From Oscillospiraceae bacterium (GTDB lineage Bacteria > Bacillota > Clostridia > Oscillospirales > CAG-272), in assembly GCA_015065335.1 (NCBI GenBank), contig SVQM01000004.1:1-45942 (forward strand): DNA of 45,942 nucleotides. Reading direction: 5' to 3'. The position numbers and the translations under genes were made by a program. The notes beneath the pieces were generated by a model. It ran no database searches, was not told where the DNA came from, and worked only from the letters and a program-made list of their open reading frames with translations. Shown here piece by piece: positions 32,157-40,365 of this stretch. Numbering within the stretch: position 1 is the stretch's first letter; each line of letters starts with the position of its first letter.

Positions 32157-32438
32157 TTATCCGGCTATGTCGTTGTAAAAAATTATTTCTTCGGGAAGAA
32201 CGAGATTGAGCTTATCTTTAGCGATATCCTCGACATAATCATCATCCATTTCACTGTTGAGACGATTTTTGAGTTTTTCGTTATAAGCTTCTTTCTGCTT
32301 GTTTTTTTCAGAGAGTTCCGATATTCTGCTATTGAGATCATCGATCTGTATCTTTTGTACGAATAATGTCACAATGCAGAACAAAGTAAAAGCGGTCAGT
32401 GCAATTTTAACGGCAATTCCGGTTTTTTTTGATTTCAT
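32157..32438 (-). CDS. divIC: DivIC/FtsB-type septum formation initiator
   Basis: 93 residues: basic N-terminus, one transmembrane helix (about 8-30), heptad coiled coil (NSRISELSEKNKQKEAYNEKLKNRL) and the DYVEDIAKDKLNLVLPEEIIFY ending typical of DivIC/FtsL-B. Binds FtsL in the division complex. Last gene of the hup cluster, as in Bacillus yabQ-divIC. Confidence 0.9.
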   Translation of the reverse strand: MKSKKTGIAVKIALTAFTLFCIVTLFVQKIQIDDLNSRISELSEKNKQKEAYNEKLKNRLNSEMDDDYVEDIAKDKLNLVLPEEIIFYNDIAG

Positions 32439-32452
32439 TTTTAACCTCTGGT

Positions 32453-33061
32453 TTATATATTGAATCGTATATCCCTTCGCAGACTTTTTGTAGCACGGAG
32501 GGTGCGGTATTTAGCAAATCTGTATCTGATCTCTGCGACAAGAGGAATGATGATTCTTGAGGCAAACAGAGAAAACAATTTTCTTATGATCCGTGCGAGA
32601 AGACGGAAAGGTAAAGATGTGATCATAAAGACATACCGAATCAAGCATTTAAAAGCAAACAAAATTACTTCAAGGACTGAGATAAAAAACTTGCTTGCGG
32701 TAAAATAATATATAAAAAAACCGATGGCAGAGGCAAGAATAAAATAAAGTCTTATCTGTCCTCTGATGGCATGAAAAAGAAAAAGCGAATAAATAACGGA
32801 GCAAATACAGGCAAAAAACAGATCACTAAACAATAACAGTATAATGGAATATATACGTGAAAGACTTCCCTTGCTTTTTTTGTGATCCTTTGAGAGAAAA
32901 GGAAGCTTAATTGAGTGTAGCTTTAAGGCGGTGGAGGAATATCTCGTAATACCCATAGCAGAACGAGAAATACGGAATAAGTCATAGACTATTCCTAAAA
33001 ATACCCCCATTATCAAAGAATATAAAGTTACCCACAGTTGTTCTGAAACGGAAAACCACAT
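32453..33061 (-). CDS. yabQ: Spore cortex membrane protein YabQ
   Basis: 202 residues with about four hydrophobic helices. The N-terminal SEQLWVTLYSLIMGVFLGIVYDLFRI motif is diagnostic for YabQ. The C-terminal third is Arg/Lys-rich and cytoplasmic. YabQ is a sigma-E-controlled mother-cell protein needed for cortex formation in Bacillus. Starts 3 nt after yabP. Confidence 0.92.
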   Translation of the reverse strand: MWFSVSEQLWVTLYSLIMGVFLGIVYDLFRISRSAMGITRYSSTALKLHSIKLPFLSKDHKKSKGSLSRIYSIILLLFSDLFFACICSVIYSLFLFHAIRGQIRLYFILASAIGFFIYYFTASKFFISVLEVILFAFKCLIRYVFMITSLPFRLLARIIRKLFSLFASRIIIPLVAEIRYRFAKYRTLRATKSLRRDIRFNI

Positions 33062-33064
33062 ATA

Positions 33065-33340
33065 TTACTTCGTTGAACGTCGTTTGGATGAGCGTTTTTT
33101 TGCGTTATCGTCAATGTAATAAATACCGATGATCCTACCGCTTATGGTAAGTATCCCCTTTTCGGAAGAAAAATTGTCGATCCTCAATTCATCTCCGTCA
33201 ACGATCAAGTCCCCGAGCGCTGAATGTGCTGAAACTGAGCAATCGTCAAAACTGAAGACATCGTCGATCCCTGTGAGCTCAGCACTATGTCTGTCGTGAA
33301 TAAAGATGCTGTGAGATCCAAAATTCTTGTCGTTGTTCAT
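33065..33340 (-). CDS. yabP: Sporulation protein YabP
   Basis: 91 residues. RHSAELTGIDDVFSFDD...TSLG-like HSALGDLIVDGDELRIDNFSSEKGILTISGRIIGIYY is the YabP signature (cortex synthesis during sporulation). The basic C-terminus (KKRSSKRRSTK) is lengthened. ATG at 33340 behind GGGGG; an alternative GTG at 33346 is weaker. Confidence 0.93.
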   Translation of the reverse strand: MNNDKNFGSHSIFIHDRHSAELTGIDDVFSFDDCSVSAHSALGDLIVDGDELRIDNFSSEKGILTISGRIIGIYYIDDNAKKRSSKRRSTK

Positions 33341-33366
33341 ACGCACCCCCGAAATGATGTATTATA

Positions 33367-33395
33367 AATATATTCGGGAGGTATCTGAAATATTA
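33367..33395 (-). promoter_or_regulatory. Candidate sigma-E promoter of yabP
   Basis: TAATATTT (33395-33388) matches the sigma-E -35 pattern KMATATTT, followed after 13 bp by AATATATT (33374-33367), 6 of 8 with CATACAHT. The spacer is about 1 bp shorter than usual. It would start transcription about 20 nt ahead of yabP. Confidence 0.35.
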
Positions 33396-33404
33396 CGTAA
33401 AGAT

Positions 33405-33647
33405 TTAAGATATCACCTCATACAAGGAAGAGGCATCGTTTTTGCCGACTGTTTCTTTGACGTCTGTGACTTTAACGGTAAGACGGCGTTCACCGAATGC
33501 GACCTCAATTACATCCCCGACACTTACGTCATAGGAGGCTCTTGCGACCTTTCCGTTTACGGAAATATGGCCGGCATCGCAAGCATCGTTTGCAACAGTT
33601 CTTCTTTTAATAATACGGGAAACCTTCAGGAATTTATCAAGTCTCAT
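33405..33647 (-). CDS. rqcP: S4-domain ribosome quality-control protein RqcP (YabO/Hsp15)
   Basis: 80 residues, a single S4 domain: MRLDKFLKVSRIIKRRTVANDACDAG then VNGKVARASYDVSVGDVI. In Bacillus RqcP assists RqcH-mediated alanine tailing on stalled 50S subunits. The ATG at 33647 follows GAGG; the 34-codon upstream extension runs through the hairpin region and is not coding. Located after hup as in Clostridia. Confidence 0.92.
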   Translation of the reverse strand: MRLDKFLKVSRIIKRRTVANDACDAGHISVNGKVARASYDVSVGDVIEVAFGERRLTVKVTDVKETVGKNDASSLYEVIS

Positions 33648-33670
33648 TGGTGATCCTCTCAATGTAATAG

Positions 33671-33696
33671 GACAGTCTCGGAAACCCGAGACTGTC
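33671..33696 (-). other. Strong hairpin without U-tract between hup and rqcP
   Basis: Perfect 11-bp GC-containing stem GACAGTCTCGG/CCGAGACTGTC, 4-nt loop, in the hup-rqcP intergenic gap. On the minus strand it is followed by CTATTACATTG, not a T-run, so it may be an mRNA processing/stabiliser or partial attenuator. It ends 24 nt before the rqcP start. Confidence 0.6.
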
Positions 33697-33708
33697 ACCA
33701 TTTTGAAA

Positions 33709-33984
33709 TTACTTATTGATCTTAGCCTTAAGATCTCTGCCGGCAGCAAAAGCGGGCTGCTTTGAAGCGGGAATTGTAATTGTAGCGCCGGTAGCAGGGT
33801 TACGTCCGGTACGCTCGCCTCTTTCCTTTACGCTAAAGGAACCGAAACCGATGAGCTGAACCTTCTCGCCGTCAACAAGAGCAGACTCGATTGCGGAGAA
33901 AACACTGTTAACAGCTGCCTCAGCATCCTTTCTCTTGAGACCGGTATCCTTGGAGACAACGTCGATAAGCTGTGATTTGTTCAT
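33709..33984 (-). CDS. hup: HU family DNA-binding protein
   Basis: 91 residues. MNKSQLIDVVSKDTGLKRKDAEAAVNSVFSAIESAL helical base and the beta-arm GRNPATGATITIPASKQPAFAAG. Histone-like protein binding bent DNA. Start ATG at 33984; the six-codon upstream extension overlaps AAGGA. It sits between mazG and rqcP. Confidence 0.97.
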   Translation of the reverse strand: MNKSQLIDVVSKDTGLKRKDAEAAVNSVFSAIESALVDGEKVQLIGFGSFSVKERGERTGRNPATGATITIPASKQPAFAAGRDLKAKINK

Positions 33985-34017
33985 GATTCTAAATCCTTCC
34001 ACTTTTTCATTGCTGCA

Positions 34018-34035
34018 CTCTTCCGCGCGGGAGAG
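34018..34035. other. Hairpin in the hup leader
   Basis: CTCTTCC/GGGAGAG arms with GCGC loop in the untranslated leader of hup, between promoter and ribosome-binding site. Function unknown; HU leaders are often regulated post-transcriptionally. Confidence 0.4.
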
Positions 34036-34051
34036 GCGCTTACTTGGTGAT

Positions 34052-34080
34052 ATTATATCACTACATTTAAATTATTGCAA
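34052..34080 (-). promoter_or_regulatory. Sigma-A promoter of hup with palindrome over -10
   Basis: TTGCAA (34080-34075), 17-bp spacer, TATAAT (34057-34052). GTGATAT-A-ATATCAC (34047-34061) is a 7-bp dyad around the -10. Confidence 0.85.
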
Positions 34081-34083
34081 GGG

Positions 34084-34138
34084 TTTTTTAGCAGATTTAT
34101 TGTTTTTTATCGGTTTTTTTTAACGTTTTTTTATTTTT
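34084..34138. promoter_or_regulatory. Phased A/T-tracts upstream of the hup promoter
   Basis: On the plus strand T-tracts of 3-8 nt are at about 34084-34089, 34096-34098, 34103-34108, 34114-34121, 34126-34132 and 34134-34138. Most centres are 8-12 bp apart, near one helical turn. The stretch covers the end of mazG. It resembles intrinsically curved DNA or an UP-element. Confidence 0.5.
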
Positions 34139-34932
34139 GCATCATTCCATAGGGATAAAAGTTCAAATTCAGACATATTTTTTATGTCTTTATGAGCACC
34201 CAACACGGCATTTTCAACATCTTCAAATCTATCGTTAAATTTTTCGCAAGCACTATGGAGAGCACTTTCGCAGTCAACACCGGTAAATCTTGCAACATTT
34301 GTTATTGAGAGAAGAAGATCTCCGATCTCTTCAAAAATCCTTTCGTTTGTTGAAGACAGCTCATCCCTTACTTCGTATGCTTCCTCAAAAACCTTTTCCA
34401 TTGCCTCTGAAGCATCCTTGAAATCGAATCCGACTTTCCCTGCTTTTTTTCCTATTTTTTGAGCACGAATGAGGGACGGAAGTGATTTCGGAACTGCACG
34501 AATATCATCTGTAACAGTTTTACGTTCTTCTTTCTTCTCTTCTTTTTTTAAAAGCTCCCAGTTTTTCAGAACTTCATCGGAATTATCAGCATTGACGTCG
34601 CCAAATACGTGGGGATGTCTGTATATGAGCTTTGCACATATGTCATGGACTACATCATCAAATGTGAAATTACCCGCTTCTTCCTCTATTTGTGAATGAA
34701 AGACCACCTGAAGAAGTACATCACCAAGCTCTTCACGCAGATGTGTGGGATCATTTTGATCGATCGCATCAATAGCCTCATAAGTCTCCTCGATGAAATC
34801 ACGTTTTATAGAGGAATGAGTTTGTTCCCTGTCCCACGGACATCCGTTTTCGGAGCGAAGAATGGACATGATATCTCTTAGCGTATTTATATCGTAATTA
34901 TTTTGGCTAATAATTTCTTTAGCTTTTTTCAT
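34120..34932 (-). CDS. mazG: Nucleoside triphosphate pyrophosphohydrolase MazG
   Basis: 270 residues, two tandem MazG domains. The first has CPWDREQTHSSIKRDFIEETYEAIDAI and EELGDVLLQVVFHS; the second has VFEEAYEVRDEL and EEIGDLLLSITNVARF with the ExxxD ligands. Hydrolyses NTPs to NMPs (house-cleaning). Corresponds to Bacillus yabN position; a Lys-rich tail overlaps the hup upstream A-tracts. Confidence 0.95.
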   Translation of the reverse strand: MKKAKEIISQNNYDINTLRDIMSILRSENGCPWDREQTHSSIKRDFIEETYEAIDAIDQNDPTHLREELGDVLLQVVFHSQIEEEAGNFTFDDVVHDICAKLIYRHPHVFGDVNADNSDEVLKNWELLKKEEKKEERKTVTDDIRAVPKSLPSLIRAQKIGKKAGKVGFDFKDASEAMEKVFEEAYEVRDELSSTNERIFEEIGDLLLSITNVARFTGVDCESALHSACEKFNDRFEDVENAVLGAHKDIKNMSEFELLSLWNDAKIKKR

Positions 34933-34950
34933 TTTATATCTCCGTTATTT

Positions 34951-36597
34951 TTATCTGATAAGATTTACTTTACTCAGTGCGGAACATAGCTTTTTACCCT
35001 TTGGCAGAAGCATAATATCGTCGGATGTAATTGATTTTGTAATGAAAAGCAGAATTACATACACGATTCCGGCAGTAAGAATTCCTCCAATTGTAGAGAC
35101 AGTTGCGGAAAAGGCTTTTATATAAAGTAAATAACTGCCGAGTGCTGTCGCAGCGCATAAAAGTCCGCAGATGAAGGGTTTAAGGAAAACACGTCCTATA
35201 TTTGGTATTATATCAGCGTATTTTGCAATAAACGCAAAATTGATGCAGGTGACAACAAGATAGCAAAGGAAAGTGCTTATGGGAGTAGCGATCATACCTA
35301 TATGCTTTATAAGAAAGAAATTTGCAGAGAGCTTTACAGTTGCACCGGCAAGCATAGACAGTAGTGGCAGTCTTTCCTTTCCGCATGATTGCAGAATAGC
35401 ATTGGTGACGGAAAGAATACAGACAAAAATTGTAGACGGAGCAAGAACTCTCAAAAGCGGAGTTGCGTTGACTATTGCCGAAGCCTCACCGCCGCCGTAG
35501 AACATCTGAAGAATAGGCTCTGCAAGAACTGACATTCCAAGTCCGCAAGGGATGCCAATAAGTACAGCAACCTTAAGTGCAGATTCCATGATCGTGCGAG
35601 TGCGATCGGGATCCTTATTTGCTCTTGCTACAGACAAAAGCGGCACGATCGCTGCTGAAATAGGATAGATGAGTACAGGCGGAAGATTGAACATCGGTAC
35701 CGCAAGACCGGTGTAATTACCGAACAGCGTTGTTGCCTCTATCTGAGTAAAACCATTTTCTTGAAGGAGGTTTTGGACAATAAAAGTATCGATCAGATTA
35801 GTGAGAGACATCACAGTGGCACTCAGGGTTATCGGAAGTGATAGGAAGATTACTTTTTTGAGGATATCCTTTGTGGGAGACACCGTGTCTGATATTCCGC
35901 AAGTCTGAGTGAATTCCGCAGTGTATTTACTTTCATTGAAAAAGAATTTTGTTATACAGAGATATATCATACCAAGTCCGGCTCCGATGGAAAGACCGAT
36001 CGCACCGTAAGCCGCTACGATATTTATAGAATATTCTTGTTCAATTGCGTAAAGTGCAAAGATTATTCCGAGCACGAGCTTGCAAAGAGCCTCGATAAGC
36101 TGAGACACAGCAGTTGGTATCATTTGCTGAAAGCCCTGAAAATAACCTCTGAGAGTGCTAGAAACACAGATAAAAAACAATGTTGGTGCAATAGCTATTA
36201 TACAGATCTTCGCAGGACCTGAACCGAGGATATCGGCAAAAGAATTTGCGAAGATCAGCATAGCGGACATACCGATAAAACCGATAGCCAAAAAAAGAAT
36301 GACAGTTGTTCGAAAGATCTTTTTGATCTGTTTCAATTCACCCTTAGTCCTGGATTCGGAGATAAGAATTGAAACAGCAACAGGCAGACCGGATGTGGAA
36401 AACATAAAAAACACAGTATATATCTGATATGCCGTATTATAGTAACCGAAACCCTCTCCACCGAGGATATTGTTCATCGGTATCTTGAAAAGAAGACCGA
36501 TTACCTTTACGATCAGATTGGCAATTGTAAGTACGGCGACACCGGAAAAGAATAACTTTGTAGAATTTTTCACAGTCTTACCTGTGTTATTCTTCAT
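34951..36597 (-). CDS. SpoVB/MurJ-type flippase (YabM-like polysaccharide transporter)
   Basis: 548 residues with about 14 transmembrane helices of the MOP superfamily. The N-terminal FSGVAVLTIANLIVKVIGLLFKIP and FMFSTSGLPVAVSILIS match SpoVB/YabM. Likely flips lipid-linked cell-wall precursors in vegetative growth or sporulation. Position next to mazG matches Bacillus yabM-yabN. Substrate not determinable. Confidence 0.9.
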   Translation of the reverse strand: MKNNTGKTVKNSTKLFFSGVAVLTIANLIVKVIGLLFKIPMNNILGGEGFGYYNTAYQIYTVFFMFSTSGLPVAVSILISESRTKGELKQIKKIFRTTVILFLAIGFIGMSAMLIFANSFADILGSGPAKICIIAIAPTLFFICVSSTLRGYFQGFQQMIPTAVSQLIEALCKLVLGIIFALYAIEQEYSINIVAAYGAIGLSIGAGLGMIYLCITKFFFNESKYTAEFTQTCGISDTVSPTKDILKKVIFLSLPITLSATVMSLTNLIDTFIVQNLLQENGFTQIEATTLFGNYTGLAVPMFNLPPVLIYPISAAIVPLLSVARANKDPDRTRTIMESALKVAVLIGIPCGLGMSVLAEPILQMFYGGGEASAIVNATPLLRVLAPSTIFVCILSVTNAILQSCGKERLPLLSMLAGATVKLSANFFLIKHIGMIATPISTFLCYLVVTCINFAFIAKYADIIPNIGRVFLKPFICGLLCAATALGSYLLYIKAFSATVSTIGGILTAGIVYVILLFITKSITSDDIMLLPKGKKLCSALSKVNLIR

Positions 36598-36612
36598 ATG
36601 TTAAATATCCTT

Positions 36613-37905
36613 TCAGCACATTAACTTTTCTCTTGCAGCGGCGTATTCGTGATCTATCCGCGCAATATCTATAGTAGTATATTCACCGTTTTCGAAAAGA
36701 ATACGCCCGTCCACCATAGTCATGACTACATCGCTTCTGTCTGCGGCATAAGCGAGAGTACTAAAAGCATCCTCACATATGGAAACACCGGGGCGGTCAC
36801 ATGAAATTAGTACAAGATCGGCAGGCATACCGACTTTTATTTCTGCATATCCTTCTCTTCCCTGAGCGACAGAACCTCCGGCAGTAGCAGCAGTTATTAC
36901 ATCAGCGGCACGTACTGCAGAGGCGTCACGAAGGATCCCCTTGTGCAGAATTGCGGAAAGCTGCATTTCGGCGATAAGATCCTGCTTGTTGTTTGAAGCA
37001 GAACCGTCGGTACCGAGAGCAATATTCACTCCTGCCTTTGAGAGAGCTTCAAAATCCATCACACCGCTTCCGAGCTTAAGATTGCTTCTGGGATTGTGGA
37101 CAGCGGTCGCACCCTTTGATGCCATGATCTCCATGTCATTCCGATCGAGCCATACACAGTGAGCAGCAGTTACGGGTACATCAAACACTCCGCATTTTTC
37201 AAAAAATGCGGTAGGAGTCATCCCATGGCGTCCTATACACTCATTGTGTTCTTTTTCGGTTTCGGACAAATGTATATGCAAACGTGCACCGTAGTCCTTT
37301 GCAAGCTCTGCAAGATAACGGCACATGGATTCAGTGTTTGTATATTCGGCATGTAGAGAAAAATCAATTTTTACTCTGCCGTTACCGGCATTGTTATAAT
37401 CATTGAAAAGAGAAATAGTTTCTGCAACACGGAAATTGGATGCAGGAGCTTCGGATTCATCAAATGAAACTACAGAACGTGAGATATTCGCCTTTATACC
37501 GGACTCAATGACAGCATCGGCGACACGGTCACAGAAAAAATACATATCAGAAAAAGAAGTTACACCGCCGCGTATCATTTCAGCAATGGCGCTCATGGTT
37601 CCGATATATGCAAGATCGCCGTTAAGCTTGTCCTCTGTGGGGAAAATATGGTCGTTCAGCCACACATCGAGGGGACAGTCACTGCCAAGACCTCGAAGAA
37701 GTGTCATAGGAGTATGACAGTGAGCATTGACAAATCCGGGCATGAGTATACATCCCGCACCGTCGATCGTGCGGTCAAATGATGAACAGCCTTTAGGAAG
37801 AACATCTCCCGCAAAAACAACGGTGTCATTTTCAACGATTACGTTTTTTACTGCACTTTGCCCCGAAAGATCGGGGCAAAGTGCATTTTTTATAAGAATT
37901 TTCAC
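36613..37905 (-). CDS. mtaD: Amidohydrolase, 5-methylthioadenosine/S-adenosylhomocysteine deaminase-like
   Basis: 430 residues. Metal ligands HxH (NAHCHTPMTLLRGLGSD; His62, His64), LHIHLSETEKEH, then HCVWL and GTDGSASNN (Asp ligand), as in MtaD/SsnA-like deaminases. The substrate-binding RGL segment fits the MTA/SAH deaminase family; guanine or other amidohydrolases are less likely. Codons 7-18 coincide with a perfect 15-bp hairpin that is an antisense terminator on the plus strand. Gaps of 15-20 nt to neighbours suggest operon transcription. Confidence 0.87.
   Translation of the reverse strand: MKILIKNALCPDLSGQSAVKNVIVENDTVVFAGDVLPKGCSSFDRTIDGAGCILMPGFVNAHCHTPMTLLRGLGSDCPLDVWLNDHIFPTEDKLNGDLAYIGTMSAIAEMIRGGVTSFSDMYFFCDRVADAVIESGIKANISRSVVSFDESEAPASNFRVAETISLFNDYNNAGNGRVKIDFSLHAEYTNTESMCRYLAELAKDYGARLHIHLSETEKEHNECIGRHGMTPTAFFEKCGVFDVPVTAAHCVWLDRNDMEIMASKGATAVHNPRSNLKLGSGVMDFEALSKAGVNIALGTDGSASNNKQDLIAEMQLSAILHKGILRDASAVRAADVITAATAGGSVAQGREGYAEIKVGMPADLVLISCDRPGVSICEDAFSTLAYAADRSDVVMTMVDGRILFENGEYTTIDIARIDHEYAAAREKLMC
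37852..37891 (+). terminator. Antisense intrinsic terminator-like hairpin inside mtaD
   Basis: Perfect 15-bp stem (37852-37866 with 37871-37885), loop AAGA, followed by six Ts (37886-37891) on the plus strand. It lies inside the mtaD coding region near its 5' end. On the minus strand it is followed by A-tract, so it does not terminate mtaD. Confidence 0.7.
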
Positions 37906-37925
37906 TTTGATTCTCCGTATACAGA

Positions 37926-38837
37926 TCAGTCAATAAATTCGTGCAGAAGTGAATCTGCGGGAACGTCGGATTCGAGGATTGCATAAGGGATGATTCTGGT
38001 AAGCTTCTTTTTGATAAAGCTTACAGTGGGATATTGAGGACTGTATAGATCAACGGTATCGAGGATATCGTATATCTCCGTACACATAACGTAAAGATCA
38101 TACGGTATAACCGAATTTATCTTTATTTCAGCAGCCTTTCCTTGAGGAACGATGCGTTTATCTTCATTGTCACGAACGGCATCCCAAAGTCTGAGGGTGA
38201 ATTCGGGGCCGGATGCTCTGTTATTGTAATCTCTGAGAATGCGTCGGAGAAGTCTGATCTCATCCGCTTCAAAGCGCATACCGTTAGCTGTAACAGATGA
38301 GGCAACAGTAATATAAACACGCTTTGTGGTAGCGGAATCAAGGCTTCTGTAGATCTCGGGATAAAGAGCCTGTATTCCTTCGAAGATGTAAATGTCGTTT
38401 TCCTGAGGGACATATCTTCTCATACCTACTCTTTTTCTTTCTTTGAAGTCATATATAGGAGCTATGGCTTCATTTCCATTGTAAATATCACGGATAAAAT
38501 GATTGAACATTCCGAGATCAAGAGCTTCGGGAGATTCATAATCCGGTATGTATATCTTATCGGATGCAGTATTTTCCTCAAGATAGAAATCGTCAATAGA
38601 AATAGATACCACTCTTCTTCCTGCAGTTTCAAGAAGAGCTCCAAGCTTTCCTGCGGTTGTGGTTTTTCCCGAACAGGAAGGGCCTGCAAGAGCTACAGTG
38701 TTGATGTTCTTATCGGAAAGAATGGCATCGGCTGCCATTTTGACTTCGTTTTCAAAACGGCTCTCCCATTTGATTATTTCCTCTTTAATGTCTGTGTCCT
38801 GTCTGAAATCCAGGATAATGTTATCATAGTTTTCCAT
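37926..38837 (-). CDS. Uridine kinase/phosphoribulokinase-family nucleoside kinase
   Basis: 303 residues. P-loop GPSCSGKTT (52-60), DDFYL (82-86) and FEGIQAL with DxxR-like later segments are of the uridine kinase family; the RLLRRILRDYNNR motif resembles the substrate arm of this group. Nucleoside substrate not certain. I use the ATG at 38837, preceded by AAAGGA about 10 nt away; ATGs at 38870 and 38879 overlap the hemZ end and are alternatives. Follows hemZ. Confidence 0.8.
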   Translation of the reverse strand: MENYDNIILDFRQDTDIKEEIIKWESRFENEVKMAADAILSDKNINTVALAGPSCSGKTTTAGKLGALLETAGRRVVSISIDDFYLEENTASDKIYIPDYESPEALDLGMFNHFIRDIYNGNEAIAPIYDFKERKRVGMRRYVPQENDIYIFEGIQALYPEIYRSLDSATTKRVYITVASSVTANGMRFEADEIRLLRRILRDYNNRASGPEFTLRLWDAVRDNEDKRIVPQGKAAEIKINSVIPYDLYVMCTEIYDILDTVDLYSPQYPTVSFIKKKLTRIIPYAILESDVPADSLLHEFID

Positions 38838-38862
38838 TACTTTACGTTCCTTTCCGGCGACG

Positions 38863-40365
38863 TCAGCCATGATTTTCATAGAACTTCTTTGAATTTGTAC
38901 GAAGGACAAGCCGCCTTTTTTCACCGGTCTCGCCATCGTGATCCTTTAAGTATTCATAGGGATATTTGGGTTCAAAAATTCGCTCGATTATCTGCTCACC
39001 TGAGCGTTTATCATGAAGTGTGAGCCTTGTGACGGCGGAGGCACCGACACCGAAAACGGTGTGAATTTCTTCCATCATATATATATTGTACATACTCTCA
39101 CACCCGGGTAATGAAAATCCTACGTTTTCAAGGTTTCCAACAGTGTTTTTTTGTCTGTACATATAATACGGAATGTAGCCGAAGTCAGATATAATACGGG
39201 AAGCTTCGCTGACAGAACGCTCTGCATCAAGACTTTCTCTTGAATAAAGATCGCTCATGCCGTAATCTGAGGAGCGTTTTACAGTAAATGTATGAACGGT
39301 GATCGCATCAGGTTGAAGCTCAGCTATTTGATTTGCGGATGATATAAAGCTTTCTGCACTTTCTCCCGGCAAACCTGCTATCAGATCGACATTTATACAT
39401 TTTATTCCTGTGTCACGTGAGAGCTCATATGCTGCAAGGAAATCAGCCGCAGTGTGATTCCTGCCTACATTTTTCAGAACATCATCGTTCAGTGTCTGAG
39501 TATTAACACTTATCCTTGTGACATTGTTTCTCTTTATTGCTTCAAGTTTTTCTTTTGTGATGGTATCAGGCCGTCCTGCTTCAAATGTAAACTCTTCGAT
39601 CTCATATCCGACAGATTCTCGAACGAAAGACAGAAGATAATCTATTTGAGATGCATCAAGGATAGTCGGAGTACCGCCGCCGACATACACGGAAGAAACA
39701 TGAAGTCCGAGAGAATTTATGGTCTCTATAGTATTAGTGAGATCACGTTTCAGAGCAATAAGATACTCCGGAATAAGCTTGAGAAGCCCGGGAGATGAAA
39801 CAGAAACGAAGGAACAGTACCGGCATCTTGACGGGCAAAAAGGAATGGCGATATAGATACTGCATTCATTTCGCTGATCTTTTTTGATTACAGCCGATTC
39901 AGTAACCGAAACGGAGGTTGCGAGCCTTGCCTTATCTTCACTTACACGATAAATGTTTATAAGATAATTTGAGGCATCATCCGGTGAGAGTCCCTCATCA
40001 ATGAGAGCAGATACAACTCTTGCGGGGCGTACTCCCGTGAGTATTCCCCACGGAGGAGTATAACCGGTGAATTTTCCTGCTGCATCCATAAATGCAAGTC
40101 CTACGGCGATCTTGTCGGATTTTTCAATATCGGCTGATGTGAGTGAAGAGAAATCCACACTTCCCTTTCCTACATAAGCGCACCCGATCTCGGAATCACC
40201 TAACTGAACAACGGCAAAGCTGTTGTTCTCACATCTTTCCGAATGAACTTTGCACCAACGGGAATTTTCACTCTCCTTGAAGCCTTCACCCGGGAAATAG
40301 AGGAGACACAGTGTCTGTACATAGTAAGCGTTCAGCTTACCGTTTCCTGTGATATAAATATTCAT
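38863..40365 (-). CDS. hemZ: Coproporphyrinogen dehydrogenase HemZ-like radical SAM enzyme
   Basis: 500 residues. An N-terminal ~165-residue domain precedes the radical SAM core with CPSRCRYC (Cys177, 181, 184), then VYVGGGTPT, FEAGRPDT and SVNTQTLND as in HemN/HemZ. The long N-terminal domain is characteristic of HemZ. Heme biosynthesis role is by homology; other heme genes are absent. Start overlaps dtd stop by 1 nt (TAATG). Confidence 0.9.
   Translation of the reverse strand: MNIYITGNGKLNAYYVQTLCLLYFPGEGFKESENSRWCKVHSERCENNSFAVVQLGDSEIGCAYVGKGSVDFSSLTSADIEKSDKIAVGLAFMDAAGKFTGYTPPWGILTGVRPARVVSALIDEGLSPDDASNYLINIYRVSEDKARLATSVSVTESAVIKKDQRNECSIYIAIPFCPSRCRYCSFVSVSSPGLLKLIPEYLIALKRDLTNTIETINSLGLHVSSVYVGGGTPTILDASQIDYLLSFVRESVGYEIEEFTFEAGRPDTITKEKLEAIKRNNVTRISVNTQTLNDDVLKNVGRNHTAADFLAAYELSRDTGIKCINVDLIAGLPGESAESFISSANQIAELQPDAITVHTFTVKRSSDYGMSDLYSRESLDAERSVSEASRIISDFGYIPYYMYRQKNTVGNLENVGFSLPGCESMYNIYMMEEIHTVFGVGASAVTRLTLHDKRSGEQIIERIFEPKYPYEYLKDHDGETGEKRRLVLRTNSKKFYENHG

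Noticed and set aside
33648-33749. 34-codon N-terminal extension of rqcP.
   Set aside because: It overlaps the hup end and the intergenic hairpin, whereas the S4 domain starts exactly at the ATG at 33647.
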